Below are positions 13,119-13,718 of a DNA stretch of 13,718 nucleotides, one piece after another. Under the pieces are notes generated by a model, which was not told the DNA's origin, searched no databases, and worked only from the letters and a program-made list of their open reading frames with translations. The stretch comes from Nitrospira sp. GTDB taxonomy: Bacteria; UBA9089; CG2-30-40-21; SBAY01. Location of the stretch: contig SBAY01000265.1 in assembly GCA_005239945.1 (NCBI GenBank), positions 1-13,718 of the forward strand, given 5' to 3'. Position numbers and translations under genes: made by a program. Each line of letters opens with the position of its first letter. Position 1 is the stretch's first letter.

Positions 13119-13256
13119 CTAACTTTTGCACGAAATTAGTTATATTAAGAAAAAGTGCTCATAATACAAGGGTTTTTAGGGAGTAGACTCTCACAAAAAA
13201 TCGCAATCTAAACTCCCCAATATTTGCAGATATCTACATTTTCGTGCAAAAGTTAG
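13119..13256. mobile_element. MITE-like 138-bp element between rpsJ and rplC
   Basis: CTAACTTTTGCACGAAA at 13119-13135 is repeated as its exact inverse at 13240-13256, giving 17-bp perfect terminal inverted repeats. TTGTTAA flanks the element directly on both sides (13112-13118 and 13257-13263), a possible 7-bp target duplication, although the same word also occurs at 13091-13097. Inside is an imperfect second symmetry, GGGAGT near 13180 with ACTCCC near 13212. No open reading frame of useful length is present, so it would depend on an outside transposase. Confidence 0.65.
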
Positions 13257-13269
13257 TTGTTAATTGACC

Positions 13270-13575
13270 CTATAGCTTAATTTCTACATCTACCCCGGCC
13301 GGTAAATCTATCTTCATTAGAGCCGGCACAGTATCTGCCGTTGGTTCCAGGATATCCAATACCCTTTTGTGAATCCGCATCTCGAATTGTTCCCTGGACT
13401 TTTTATCTACATGGGGAGAACGCAGAACAGTCCATCTATTTATCATTGTTGGTAATGGTATTGGTCCGGCTACCTTTACTCCGGTTCTTTTAGCCGTAGA
13501 TGTAATTTCTTTGGCAGACACATCTAAAAGTCTATGGTCATACGCCTTTAACTTGATTCTAATCTTTTGTGCCAT
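13270..13575 (-). CDS. rpsJ: 30S ribosomal protein S10 (NusE)
   Basis: S10 is part of the 30S head and, as NusE, bridges NusG and ribosome or antitermination complexes. The 101-residue product begins MAQKIRIKLKAYDHRLLDVS and has the loop around KVAGPIPLPTMINRWTVLRS then PHVDKKSREQFEMRIHKRVL. The end is LPAGVDVEIKL, all typical. The ATG at 13575 has GGGAGT about nine bases upstream. It follows tuf after 59 bases, so the str and S10 operons appear joined. Confidence 0.98.
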   Translation of the reverse strand: MAQKIRIKLKAYDHRLLDVSAKEITSTAKRTGVKVAGPIPLPTMINRWTVLRSPHVDKKSREQFEMRIHKRVLDILEPTADTVPALMKIDLPAGVDVEIKL

Positions 13576-13594
13576 TTTAACACTACTCCCATAA

Positions 13595-13628
13595 TTTATA
13601 GGACTATAAAACCTATAGGACCTATAAA
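13595..13628. repeat. Inverted repeat between tuf and rpsJ (family C)
   Basis: TTTATAGG (13595-13602) pairs with CCTATAAA (13621-13628), with an inner CTATA/TATAG pair (13604-13608 and 13614-13618). The TATAGGAC words match the TAGGACTTA family of three other gaps. It sits between the tuf stop and the rpsJ ribosome-binding site. Confidence 0.72.
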
Positions 13629-13634
13629 ATCTCC

Positions 13635-13718
13635 CTACGCAATTACCTCTGTCACCACACCAGCCCCAACGGTATGTCCACCTTCACGAATAGCAAACCG
13701 CACCTCTTTTTCCATGGC
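13635..13718 (-). CDS. tuf: Elongation factor Tu, C-terminal end (partial)
   Basis: Only the last 27 codons and a TAG stop are in the window; the 5' part lies beyond 13718. The residues AMEKEVRFAIREGGHTVGAG followed by VVTEVIA are the well-known EF-Tu carboxyl end (domain 3), which normally reads FAIREGGRTVGAGVV. A histidine replaces the usual arginine in the GGRTVG motif. EF-Tu delivers aminoacyl-tRNA to the ribosome. Its place immediately before rpsJ fits the str-S10 layout in which fusA and tuf precede the S10 genes. Confidence 0.95.
   Translation of the reverse strand, partial: AMEKEVRFAIREGGHTVGAGVVTEVIA

Noticed and set aside
13141..13200. A promoter inside the MITE-like element (TTGTAT, then AATATA, minus strand)
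   Set aside because: Only a weak -35 match and an A+T-rich -10-like sequence; such matches are frequent in DNA of this composition.

Overview
This window holds one long ribosomal-protein gene cluster, read entirely on the minus strand from about 13718 down to 79. It is the junction of the str, S10 and spc operons. In transcription order it runs: end of tuf; rpsJ, rplC, rplD, rplW, rplB, rpsS, rplV, a small unknown membrane-protein gene, rpsC, rplP, rpmC, rpsQ; then rplN, rplX, rplE, rpsN, rpsH, rplF, rplR, rpsE, rpmD, rplO, secY, adk, map and infA. The genes build both ribosomal subunits. secY supplies the translocon channel, adk balances adenylates, map trims initiator methionine and infA starts translation. 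No RNA genes, CRISPR arrays or convincing promoters were seen, as expected for the inside of a long operon.

The DNA is A+T-rich. Gene order is canonical and bacterial, with adk, map and infA after secY (common in Gram-positive and many deep-branching lineages), a four-cysteine S14 and a four-cysteine L24. The protein sequences are intact and conventional. The sequence alone does not fix the phylum. The abundance of dispersed intergenic repeats suggests an uncultured or environmental bacterium with a repeat-littered genome, but that is an inference.

The unusual part lies between the genes. Spacing is two-sided. Some neighbours overlap or sit within 30 bases (rpsC/rplP/rpmC/rpsQ, rplX/rplE/rpsN, rplR/rpsE, secY/adk). 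The others are 41 to 209 bases apart, and nearly every one of those gaps is filled by an inverted repeat. At least eight repeat families occur. Most are built by iterating a 7-base word (GATTTTG/GATTTTC, TTAAAAA/TTAAAAG, GGTAATC) or a roughly 9-base word (GTCYGACYT, CACAGATTW, TAGGACTTA), with word runs on both arms of a hairpin. The longest has a 32-bp perfect stem ending four bases before the rplX ATG. The rplC-rpsJ gap also carries a 138-bp element with 17-bp perfect terminal inverted repeats and a possible 7-bp target duplication, resembling a miniature inverted-repeat transposable element.

The only protein gene out of place is a 72-residue, two-helix membrane protein between rplV and rpsC, with a perfect ribosome-binding site. 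Three starts needed thought: rplF uses GTG, rpsC uses TTG, and rplX may use a TTG inside the longer ATG reading. rpmD (59 residues) is short and easily missed.
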